A DNA stretch of 5,685 bases from an uncultured Burkholderiales bacterium (lineage in GTDB: Bacteria; Pseudomonadota; Gammaproteobacteria; Burkholderiales; Burkholderiaceae_D): positions 1-5,685 of the forward strand of contig CAIVDH010000416.1 in the NCBI GenBank assembly GCA_903904635.1. The letters run 5' to 3'. Position numbers and translations under genes: made by a program. Below, piece by piece: positions 1-5,685 of this stretch (the first letter of the stretch is position 1; every line of letters begins with the position of its first letter). Below the pieces are notes generated by a model, which ran no database searches, was not told the origin of the DNA, and saw only the letters and a list, made by a program, of their open reading frames with translations.

Positions 1-218
1 CATCCGCTAAACTGTCTTTTGAGTTCAGCAAAAAATCTGCCACCTGGTGGTAGTTCGGATGTGATCAGATCTGCTGGAAAATCATTATTGCCCATCACGT
101 CAACGTGATGACCAAGATTGCGTAATGAGCGACTCAACGCCAGTGTATGTTTGGCTAGTCCACCCATGCCTTTAGCGGGTATATCTTCACTCACCATGAG
201 TATGCGCATAGCCTTCAT
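1..218 (-). CDS. GT-B fold glycosyltransferase (GT4-like), N-terminal part (3' end outside window)
   Basis: Only the first 72 codons are present; the gene runs off the left edge. The N-terminus is typical of family 4 retaining glycosyltransferases: a first beta strand RILMVSED (residues 5-12), the glycine-rich acceptor-side loop GMGGLAKH (17-24), a helix LALSRSLRNLGH (26-37), and the second strand HVDVMGN. The C-terminal nucleotide-sugar domain with the EX7E motif is not in the window, so donor and linkage are unknown. The start at 218 overlaps the flippase stop as ATGA. A second ATG at 209 gives MRILMVSED, a common start for the family, and a GAAGG lies just before it, though very close. Either start may be used. 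In this operon it probably adds one sugar of the repeat unit on the cytoplasmic face, with GDP-fucose one possible donor. That is inference from position only. Confidence 0.8.
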   Translation of the reverse strand, partial: MKAMRILMVSEDIPAKGMGGLAKHTLALSRSLRNLGHHVDVMGNNDFPADLITSELPPGGRFFAELKRQFSG

Positions 219-1714
219 ACGCCGGGATAAAGTTTGCGGGCCATTGCCCATACGGCCGCGCGTTCATTGGTATTGATGATAAACACCACCCCGGCAACAA
301 GCAGCGCCATCATTGCCAGTGATACCAATAGCATTGTGCCGATTGCACTTGCAGGTAATAACCACTTTACTGGTAACAGTAAAATCATCGCTGCGCTACC
401 GGTAGTGATACTAGGTAGCCATGCCTGCCTTAAGGTGTCGTTGAATGAGACAGGTACAGTGCGCCCGTGTACATAAAGCAGAAATAATCCGCTCATCAAT
501 ACTGAGGCAAGTAAATGCGCCATTGCTGCACCAGTAATACCAGCCCAGACTGTGCCCGCATACACCATACCCAGCCCGACTAACCCGCGAGCCAGAGCAA
601 AACGGCCGGTGACCCTCGGGTGACCAAGACCATCATTCACGAGTGATGGAATATTGGTGAGTGAATCAATCAGTAAGCCGAATGTAATTAATATCAGTAT
701 CGGATAACCGGTAGCGACAAATTCTTCACCTACCCAACGCCGTAAAAATTCTTCACCGGCCAATGTAATGATGCCCAGTACCATTAGGTTGAGATAAGTG
801 AGCAGGCGTGTTGTGTCTAGATAAAGCATGCGCAGCTGTGATTGCTGGCCAGTTGCAGCCAGTGCAGAGACTCTGGGAAAGATCACGCTGGAGAGACGAT
901 AGGTTAAACCCAGTATGCGGCTGGCCAGTTGTGAAGGTACCGTATAAAAACTTAGTGCAACAGGACCGGCTAATGACCCGATGATGAGTTTGTCGCCATG
1001 CGTGTGCATCATCACTGCTAGTCTTGAAAGATATGCATAGGCACTAAATCCCGTCATTACCTTGCGTATCTCGTGGCGCGGCCAGCGTGGTTGCAGGTTG
1101 ACTCCCAGCTTATGCACTATCCATATCAGCCAACCAGTATGGGTGGTTGCAAGTATGACGCGTGCAGTAATTACCCCCACTACACCGCCGCCTGTTATGG
1201 CAACAGCGGCTGACAGAATATTGCCTACTACACCAAAAAATGCTTCTGCCTTGGCTGACCTGTCATAACGCTGTAAAGCTTGCGGTACGACCATTAAATA
1301 ATTTTGAGCCTGCGAAATCATAAAGCCGAGAGCGGCTACTTGAAACGCTAGTGCTGTATCGGTATGTAATTCTGTAGATATTTTAAAAAAATAATGCGTC
1401 AGAAATTCAGCAGAAAAATATAGTATGACGGTGCCTGTCAGCCCTAATAGTCCATAAAACATCAAGCCAAACCAAAATGTCTCGGTAAAGCGTTCAGTTT
1501 CATGTTGCGCATGAAATTGCGCCAGATATTTTATTGAGCCGGCAGAGAGATTAATATCTAATACGCCAAAATAGCCAATGACGGAACCTATCAGCGTGAC
1601 GATGCCAAATCCCTCCAGACCCAGCCCGCCTATAAGTAGCGGCACCGTTGCCAGTGCAACGATAGCAGGCAGAGCAAGCCCGCACAGATTCCAGAGCGAA
1701 TTACGCAGCAACAT
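215..1714 (-). CDS. Wzx-type lipid-linked repeat-unit flippase (polysaccharide transporter, MOP superfamily)
   Basis: Predicted inner-membrane protein of 499 aa that moves undecaprenyl-diphosphate-linked oligosaccharide from the cytoplasmic to the periplasmic face. The length and about 12-14 hydrophobic segments spread over the whole protein fit the PST/Wzx family. Family-like features include an N-terminal helix starting with LLRNSLWNL, then GLEGFG near residues 32-37 and LDINLSAGSIKYLA near 52-65. The start of the second half carries GDKLIIGSLAGPVALSFY (240-257), typical of Wzx proteins. WVGEEF lies near 327-332. There is no soluble domain. ATG 1714 lies inside the end of the polymerase gene, in a 14-base overlap with no good Shine-Dalgarno, which suggests translational coupling. 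Its TGA shares bases with the ATG of the next gene (ATGA). The transported glycan cannot be inferred from the protein, though the neighbours suggest it contains fucose. A teichuronic-acid or lipid II exporter of the same superfamily is less likely in this context. Confidence 0.87.
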   Translation of the reverse strand: MLLRNSLWNLCGLALPAIVALATVPLLIGGLGLEGFGIVTLIGSVIGYFGVLDINLSAGSIKYLAQFHAQHETERFTETFWFGLMFYGLLGLTGTVILYFSAEFLTHYFFKISTELHTDTALAFQVAALGFMISQAQNYLMVVPQALQRYDRSAKAEAFFGVVGNILSAAVAITGGGVVGVITARVILATTHTGWLIWIVHKLGVNLQPRWPRHEIRKVMTGFSAYAYLSRLAVMMHTHGDKLIIGSLAGPVALSFYTVPSQLASRILGLTYRLSSVIFPRVSALAATGQQSQLRMLYLDTTRLLTYLNLMVLGIITLAGEEFLRRWVGEEFVATGYPILILITFGLLIDSLTNIPSLVNDGLGHPRVTGRFALARGLVGLGMVYAGTVWAGITGAAMAHLLASVLMSGLFLLYVHGRTVPVSFNDTLRQAWLPSITTGSAAMILLLPVKWLLPASAIGTMLLVSLAMMALLVAGVVFIINTNERAAVWAMARKLYPGV

Positions 1715-3113
1715 GGCGTATTAGACTGGTTGGTGTGTGTTGCCGTGATAGCTGACAAGCGATAAAAGGCATAGCCAACGTGAGCCCTATTAACAGCATG
1801 GACCTGAATTCAATAATGGGCGTGCCAACGAGCAGGGTGGGCAGCCAAAATAAAAATCCTGCTAAGCCTGCATCGGCAAGCAGGGCACTATTGCCACTGA
1901 GGCGCGATCTGGTGCGCAGATAAAATAATAAGCAGCTAATTAACAGTGCAATAAATACAGCCAGCCCCACCAGTCCTGTTTTAAATAGCAGGTGCCCAAA
2001 GCCGCTATGGACGAAATCAAATTTGCCGAAATGATAGTCGAGTATGTCTTCATTGCCATAAAAGCTGCCCCAACTTCCCAGACCAAACAGCCAGCTATCT
2101 TGTAAGCTGTTAGCCGCCGCTTCCAGTTCATAAAAGCGGCTCACTTCAGTTGCACGTGCAGGCCCTATGTCATAGAGAAATGATGAGAGAAAATTACCGC
2201 TGTTACTATTAAACTGCAGCCGTTGGCGCATGAAGCTTAATCCTGCAGCAATCAGCGCAACTGAGCCCAGCGCGATGAATTGAAATTGTCGCTGCCATGG
2301 CAGGCGCCAGAGTAATACAGCAAACATTAGAGCAAGGCCTATGAGTGAAGAGCGTCTGAATGATAAGGCTACCGCTGCGATTTCCAGTGCCAGCCACGCA
2401 TACAATGCCAGTCTTTTATAAAGCGACAGACGCACACCGGGCATGGTCAATAACCAGGCGATACAAAATGCAGTGAGCGCTGCGACGAAATTGTCAGCAA
2501 TATCAAAATAAAATATGGTGATATCGAGATTTTCAAAATTACGATAAGGATTGGCGCTATCACCACCCAGCCAGATATAGCGCACTAATCCATATACAGC
2601 ACGACCGGCAGCCAGCACCAGCATGAGGATTAAAAGCCTGCGCCTGTCTTCTTCTCGCATTACAGCCTTAATGAGCAAGATACAAAACATCAGCATATTG
2701 AGTACGTTAATGAAGCCGTTGTAGCCCAAGATGACCATACTGTCTTTATCGGCCATCAGACCTAGCGCCAGATGAGCTGCGAGCATAAATAAATAGGCAA
2801 GAAAAAATCCTGTAAATGGTGTGGCTGATCGCGTTAATTCAGGATGACTGACTGAGCGCATTAATGCTGCGGCACCTGCAACCCACAGCAAAATATTTAC
2901 TAATGAAAAATAAAAAATACCTGTGCCGCGCGCATAGATCGTGTTGTCAGCCTCAAGCTGGCCCCAGGTGGAAGCTGGAAATACAAATAATATTGAGATA
3001 AAACCCAGTGCAACGACTAAAGGAAATTTAACGCAGACTGCGAAAGCCAGCGGTAGCATAAATACAGCTGCTATAAATATCCAGAATGTGTCACCCGCCG
3101 AAAGTGCTTGCAT
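1701..3113 (-). CDS. Wzy-type polysaccharide polymerase (O-antigen ligase/polymerase superfamily)
   Basis: Predicted inner-membrane glycosyltransferase of 470 aa that joins lipid-linked repeat units into a chain on the periplasmic side. By eye it has about ten to twelve hydrophobic segments, including roughly residues 10-47, 66-86, 99-120, 131-150, 159-178, 206-224, 233-250, 255-269, 278-292, 380-399 and 417-460. A long, more polar stretch between about 294 and 375 fits the periplasmic loop of this superfamily. That loop has arginines R320 and R326, a GLGSWGSF block at 344-351, and the hallmark VHSGFGHLLFKTGLVGL at 368-384, with H369. SFRRSS at 251-256 matches the conserved arginine patch that precedes a membrane helix. 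The ATG at 3113 follows a good ribosome binding site. The 3' end overlaps the flippase gene by 14 bases. A WaaL-type ligase has the same fold; placement next to a Wzx favours a polymerase. Sequence identity in this family is low, so linkage and substrate cannot be read. Confidence 0.8.
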   Translation of the reverse strand: MQALSAGDTFWIFIAAVFMLPLAFAVCVKFPLVVALGFISILFVFPASTWGQLEADNTIYARGTGIFYFSLVNILLWVAGAAALMRSVSHPELTRSATPFTGFFLAYLFMLAAHLALGLMADKDSMVILGYNGFINVLNMLMFCILLIKAVMREEDRRRLLILMLVLAAGRAVYGLVRYIWLGGDSANPYRNFENLDITIFYFDIADNFVAALTAFCIAWLLTMPGVRLSLYKRLALYAWLALEIAAVALSFRRSSLIGLALMFAVLLWRLPWQRQFQFIALGSVALIAAGLSFMRQRLQFNSNSGNFLSSFLYDIGPARATEVSRFYELEAAANSLQDSWLFGLGSWGSFYGNEDILDYHFGKFDFVHSGFGHLLFKTGLVGLAVFIALLISCLLFYLRTRSRLSGNSALLADAGLAGFLFWLPTLLVGTPIIEFRSMLLIGLTLAMPFIACQLSRQHTPTSLIRHVAA

Positions 3114-3116
3114 GTT

Positions 3117-3129
3117 CTCCGCGTTCCTT
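3117..3129 (-). promoter_or_regulatory. Ribosome binding site of the polymerase gene
   Basis: In the 29-base gap after fcl, the minus strand reads AAGGAACGCGGAG and then AAC just before the ATG at 3113. There are two purine-rich Shine-Dalgarno candidates. AAGGAA (3129-3124) leaves 10 bases to the start. GGAG (3120-3117) leaves only 3, which is tight. This is the clearest ribosome binding site in the window and supports the chosen polymerase start. The other genes lack a comparable site and probably rely on coupling to the gene before them. Confidence 0.55.
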
Positions 3130-3142
3130 ATTTGTTCGTGCT

Positions 3143-4216
3143 TTATGTACGCAGGCGCGGTGCTGCTGATGCTGATGTTCGACGATAAGCAAGGTCGGCA
3201 TAATCTGCGCTTATTGTGGCAAGATAATGTTGCACCGTGCGTTGTATGCCCTCCCGTAATCCGACTTCAGGTTGCCATCCCAAGTGTAATAATTTACTGC
3301 TGTCCAAGAGCTTGCGTGGTGCGCCGTCTGGCTGGCCAGTATTAAAAATAATATCGCCTTGGTAGCCCACAATTTCGGCAACCAGATGGGCCAAATCATG
3401 GATGCTGATTTCCTCGTTGCTGCCTACATTCACATGCGCGCTTTGCGGGCTGCCCAAATTTGCATAGTCATCATGTGACAGCTGCATTAAAAAAATACAG
3501 GCCGCTGCCATATCATCAACATATAAAAATTCACGTTGTGGTTGGCCGCTACCCCATACTGTGACTAATGACGCGTTAGTTTGCGTTGCCTCATGAAAGC
3601 GTCGTATCAATGCCGGCATTACATGGCTGTTTTGCGCATGATAGTTGTCGCCCGGGCCGTACAAATTTGTCGGCATAATGCTGCGATAGTCAGTGCCATA
3701 CTGACGGTTATAGCTTTCACAGAGCTTGATACCGGCAATTTTTGCAACTGCATAGGGTTCATTGGTTTGTTCCAGCGCGCCAGTGAGTAAATACTCTTCA
3801 CGTAGTGGCTGTGGTGCGAGTCTGGGATAAATACAGGAAGAGCCAAGGAATAAGAGTTTTTTTATGCCATGGCGCCATGCTGCATGTATAACATTGGCGG
3901 CAATTTGCAGATTTTGATAAATGAATTCAGCTGGATACTGATGATTGGCCTGTATGCCGCCTACGCGTGCGGCTGCCAGATAAACCGTATCAATCGCAGT
4001 GTGATCAAAAAAACGATGGACTGCCGCAGCATCTGTCAGATCTAGTTCATGATGACTGCGCAGAATTAGTTTATTTTTTAACTGACCATTGTTTTGTTTT
4101 TGTAGCGCGCGTATTAATCCCGAACCGACCATACCACGATGACCGGCGATAAAAATACGCTCAGTCTGTGTTGCTGATTGCATAGTTGGTGTGTGCATCA
4201 TCGCGGCATCATTCAT
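3143..4216 (-). CDS. fcl: GDP-L-fucose synthase (GDP-4-keto-6-deoxymannose 3,5-epimerase/4-reductase)
   Basis: Bifunctional SDR enzyme (also called WcaG) that epimerises C3 and C5 of the Gmd product and reduces C4 with NADPH to give GDP-L-fucose. From ATG 4216 it is 357 aa, against about 321 in E. coli. The glycine motif GHRGMVG is at residues 25-31. Ser126 and Cys128 lie in GSSCIYP, Y155/K159 in YAVAK, and His198 in NSHVMP; these line up in spacing with E. coli Ser107, Cys109, Tyr136, Lys140 and His179, so catalysis should be intact. The conserved MPTNLYGP and [10 protein letters not shown] blocks are present. The reading frame stays open upstream to 4363, but that part only shadows gmd. ATG 4216 was chosen because it gives a short 8-base overlap with gmd; ATGs at 4201, 4198 and 4183 are also possible, and none has a strong Shine-Dalgarno. 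The last 12 or so residues, rich in Arg, Ser and Ala, extend past the E. coli end. The gene ends 29 bases before the polymerase gene. Confidence 0.96.
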   Translation of the reverse strand: MNDAAMMHTPTMQSATQTERIFIAGHRGMVGSGLIRALQKQNNGQLKNKLILRSHHELDLTDAAAVHRFFDHTAIDTVYLAAARVGGIQANHQYPAEFIYQNLQIAANVIHAAWRHGIKKLLFLGSSCIYPRLAPQPLREEYLLTGALEQTNEPYAVAKIAGIKLCESYNRQYGTDYRSIMPTNLYGPGDNYHAQNSHVMPALIRRFHEATQTNASLVTVWGSGQPQREFLYVDDMAAACIFLMQLSHDDYANLGSPQSAHVNVGSNEEISIHDLAHLVAEIVGYQGDIIFNTGQPDGAPRKLLDSSKLLHLGWQPEVGLREGIQRTVQHYLATISADYADLAYRRTSASAAPRLRT

Positions 4217-5351
4217 GATGAACCGGCACCGTAAAGCCGTTTTCACGAACCAGTGTAAATTTGCGTGCTGCTGCCAGATCATGCTGCACCATTTCACTGA
4301 CCAGCTCTGTGAGACCAATGCGCGGTTGCCAGCCCAGTTTGGTGTGCGCCTTACTGGCGTCACCCAGTAATGTTTCCACTTCAGTAGGGCGGAAATAGCG
4401 GGGATCGACTTTGACGATAATTTGTCCGGGTTTAACTGCCGTATGTGTGGTGCTGCTCTCTACCAGCGCCACCGCATCTATGCCTTTACCATGCCATGAC
4501 AGACGTATATCCAGTGCCTGTGCGGCGGCATTCACAAAATTACGCACACTGCACTGCCGACCACTGGCTATGACAAAATCTTCAGGGGTGTTTTGTTGCA
4601 GCATGAGCCACTGCATTTCTACATAATCGCGGGCATGACCCCAGTCACGCAGCGCATCCAGATTGCCCAGATACAGACAGTCTTGCAGGCCTAGCGCAAT
4701 ACGTGTCAGCGCTCGGGTGATTTTACGGGTGACGAAGGTTTCGCCGCGTCGTGGTGATTCATGATTAAAGAGTATGCCGTTGCAGGCATACATGCCATAA
4801 GCCTCACGATAATTTACCGTAATCCAGTAAGCATAAAGTTTGGCCACCGCATACGGGCTGCGTGGATAAAATGGTGTGCTTTCCTGCTGCGGACTCTGCT
4901 GAACTTTTCCATACAGTTCAGAAGTCGAAGCCTGATAAAAGCGCGTCTTTTTTTCCAGGCCGAGTATGCGTATGGCTTCTAACAGGCGCAATGTACCGAG
5001 TGCATCAGAGTTGGCTGTATATTCGGGCTCTTCAAAGGAAACGGCCACATGGCTTTGTGCAGCGAGATTGTAAATTTCATCAGGCTGCACCTGCTGCACT
5101 ATACGTATGAGTGAAGCCGTATCGGTCATGTCACCATGATGCAGAATAAAACGGCGCGGTTCTTCGTGCGGATCTTGATACAGATGATCAATGCGGCCGG
5201 TATTGAGTTGCGAAGCGCGTCTTTTTAGGCCATGTACGGTATAGCCTTTTGATAGCAAAAGTTCAGATAGATACGCGCCATCTTGTCCCGTCACACCAGT
5301 GATTAGCGCAATTTTTTCAGGTGGTTGCAGATTGTTTTCACAGAGTTTCAT
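4209..5351 (-). CDS. gmd: GDP-mannose 4,6-dehydratase
   Basis: Converts GDP-D-mannose to GDP-4-keto-6-deoxy-D-mannose, the first committed step of GDP-L-fucose synthesis, in the cytoplasm. It is an extended SDR of 380 aa; E. coli Gmd is 373. The cofactor glycine motif GVTGQDG is at residues 19-25, the catalytic Thr and Glu are T143 and E145 within STSELYG, and the SDR pair is Y167/K171 in SPYAVAK. The family-typical [11 protein letters not shown] block begins at residue 196, and [16 protein letters not shown] lies near residues 316-331. All key residues are intact. ATG 5351 is the only sensible start: an in-frame TAA lies upstream at 5399-5397 with no ATG, GTG or TTG between. The N-terminus is about nine residues longer than in E. 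coli. No clear Shine-Dalgarno precedes it. Its end overlaps the fcl start by 8 bases. GDP-rhamnose or GDP-perosamine pathways also use Gmd, but the adjacent fcl points to fucose. Confidence 0.97.
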   Translation of the reverse strand: MKLCENNLQPPEKIALITGVTGQDGAYLSELLLSKGYTVHGLKRRASQLNTGRIDHLYQDPHEEPRRFILHHGDMTDTASLIRIVQQVQPDEIYNLAAQSHVAVSFEEPEYTANSDALGTLRLLEAIRILGLEKKTRFYQASTSELYGKVQQSPQQESTPFYPRSPYAVAKLYAYWITVNYREAYGMYACNGILFNHESPRRGETFVTRKITRALTRIALGLQDCLYLGNLDALRDWGHARDYVEMQWLMLQQNTPEDFVIASGRQCSVRNFVNAAAQALDIRLSWHGKGIDAVALVESSTTHTAVKPGQIIVKVDPRYFRPTEVETLLGDASKAHTKLGWQPRIGLTELVSEMVQHDLAAARKFTLVRENGFTVPVHHE

Positions 5352-5441
5352 GTGGCAGACAAAGTGATTTAAGTTCCTGCTATTTTGCGTTGCGGCTTAT
5401 TTTTTCCTCTTGCGCGGGCTCATTAAAAATACGCGTGCTAT

Positions 5442-5685
5442 TTAATATCCGTCCGGGTTCTGACTTTGCCAGCGCCATTGATCGATACACATATGCTGAA
5501 GATTTTTATACGCGCGCCAGCCTAATAATTTTTCTGCCTGCTGCGGCGATGCATAGCAGGCAGCCACATCACCGTTGCGCCGACTGGTAATTTTTATCGG
5601 TATATGTTTGCCGCTGGCCTGCTCGAATGCCTGTACTGCCTGCAGCACAGTTACGCCATTGCCGGTACCCAGATTGACGGTAAAG
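5442..5685 (-). CDS. galE: UDP-glucose 4-epimerase, C-terminal part (5' end outside window)
   Basis: Interconverts UDP-glucose and UDP-galactose in the cytoplasm, using bound NAD in an extended SDR fold. Only the last 81 codons and the TAA stop are present; the first complete codon begins at 5684. The NAD-binding Rossmann half and the catalytic Ser/Tyr/Lys residues lie outside the window, so activity cannot be judged. The visible part carries the GalE C-terminal signature: [11 protein letters not shown] near the start, then a GDVAACYA block followed by LLGW, and a closing [11 protein letters not shown] that matches the conserved end of bacterial GalE (usually ...NPNGY). A GTG codon at 5648 is internal, since the homology continues upstream of it to the window edge. 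The gene lies 90 bases before gmd on the same strand and probably supplies UDP-galactose to the same polysaccharide. A UDP-GlcNAc/GalNAc epimerase of the same family is possible but less likely given this tail. Confidence 0.9.
   Translation of the reverse strand, partial: FTVNLGTGNGVTVLQAVQAFEQASGKHIPIKITSRRNGDVAACYASPQQAEKLLGWRAYKNLQHMCIDQWRWQSQNPDGY

Noticed and set aside
93..110. Perfect inverted repeat with 8-base arms (CATCACGT / ACGTGATG) around a 2-base centre
   Set aside because: It lies inside the glycosyltransferase coding region, encoding the HHVDVM part of a conserved strand, has no T run, and an arm this short is expected by chance in a window of this size.
2941..3345. Plus-strand open frame of 134 codons across the fcl-polymerase junction
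   Set aside because: It is antisense to two well-supported genes, its translation resembles no family I know, and it has no clear ribosome binding site.
4217..4363. Upstream in-frame extension of fcl to an ATG at 4363
   Set aside because: It would overlap gmd by over 150 bases, and the added residues match nothing in the Fcl family, whereas the same bases encode the conserved Gmd C-terminus.
5321..5590. Plus-strand open frame of 89 codons over the galE-gmd gap
   Set aside because: It is mostly antisense to the ends of galE and gmd, and its product has no recognisable features.
5442..5648. Short independent gene starting at the GTG at 5648
   Set aside because: GalE homology continues upstream in the same frame to the window edge, so the GTG is an internal valine codon.
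1..5685. An undescribed defence, mobile or RNA system
   Set aside because: All but about 120 bases are covered by genes of known polysaccharide families; there are no repeats, integrase or transposase fragments, or structured noncoding stretches to support it.

Overview
The window looks like part of a surface-polysaccharide biosynthesis locus from a proteobacterium, most likely beta- or gammaproteobacterial. The GalE, Gmd and Fcl proteins closely resemble the enterobacterial forms as I remember them, base composition is moderate (about half GC by eye), and genes are tightly packed. The sequence alone does not let me name a genus. All six recognisable genes lie on the minus strand, so transcription runs from the right end (5685) to the left end (1).

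In transcription order: the last 81 codons of galE (UDP-glucose 4-epimerase, cut by the right edge); a 90-base gap; gmd (GDP-mannose 4,6-dehydratase); fcl (GDP-L-fucose synthase), overlapping gmd by 8 bases; a 29-base gap with a ribosome binding site; a Wzy-type polymerase of the O-antigen ligase/polymerase superfamily; a Wzx-type flippase, overlapping the polymerase gene by 14 bases; and the first 72 codons of a GT-B fold glycosyltransferase, overlapping the flippase gene by 4 bases (ATGA) and cut by the left edge. No gene-free stretch exceeds 90 bases. I see no RNA gene, mobile element, CRISPR array or convincing terminator.

The genes fit one pathway. Gmd and Fcl convert GDP-mannose to GDP-L-fucose in two steps. 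GalE interconverts UDP-glucose and UDP-galactose. Glycosyltransferases such as the one at the left edge would use these donors to build an undecaprenyl-diphosphate-linked repeat unit. Wzx would flip the unit across the inner membrane and Wzy would polymerise it in the periplasm. The prediction is a Wzx/Wzy-dependent polysaccharide containing L-fucose and perhaps galactose. Whether it is O-antigen, capsule or exopolysaccharide cannot be decided, because the export, initiating-transferase and ligase genes are not in the window. I found a coherent but conventional locus and no evidence of an undescribed system. The least predictable parts are the polymerase linkage and the glycosyltransferase specificity.
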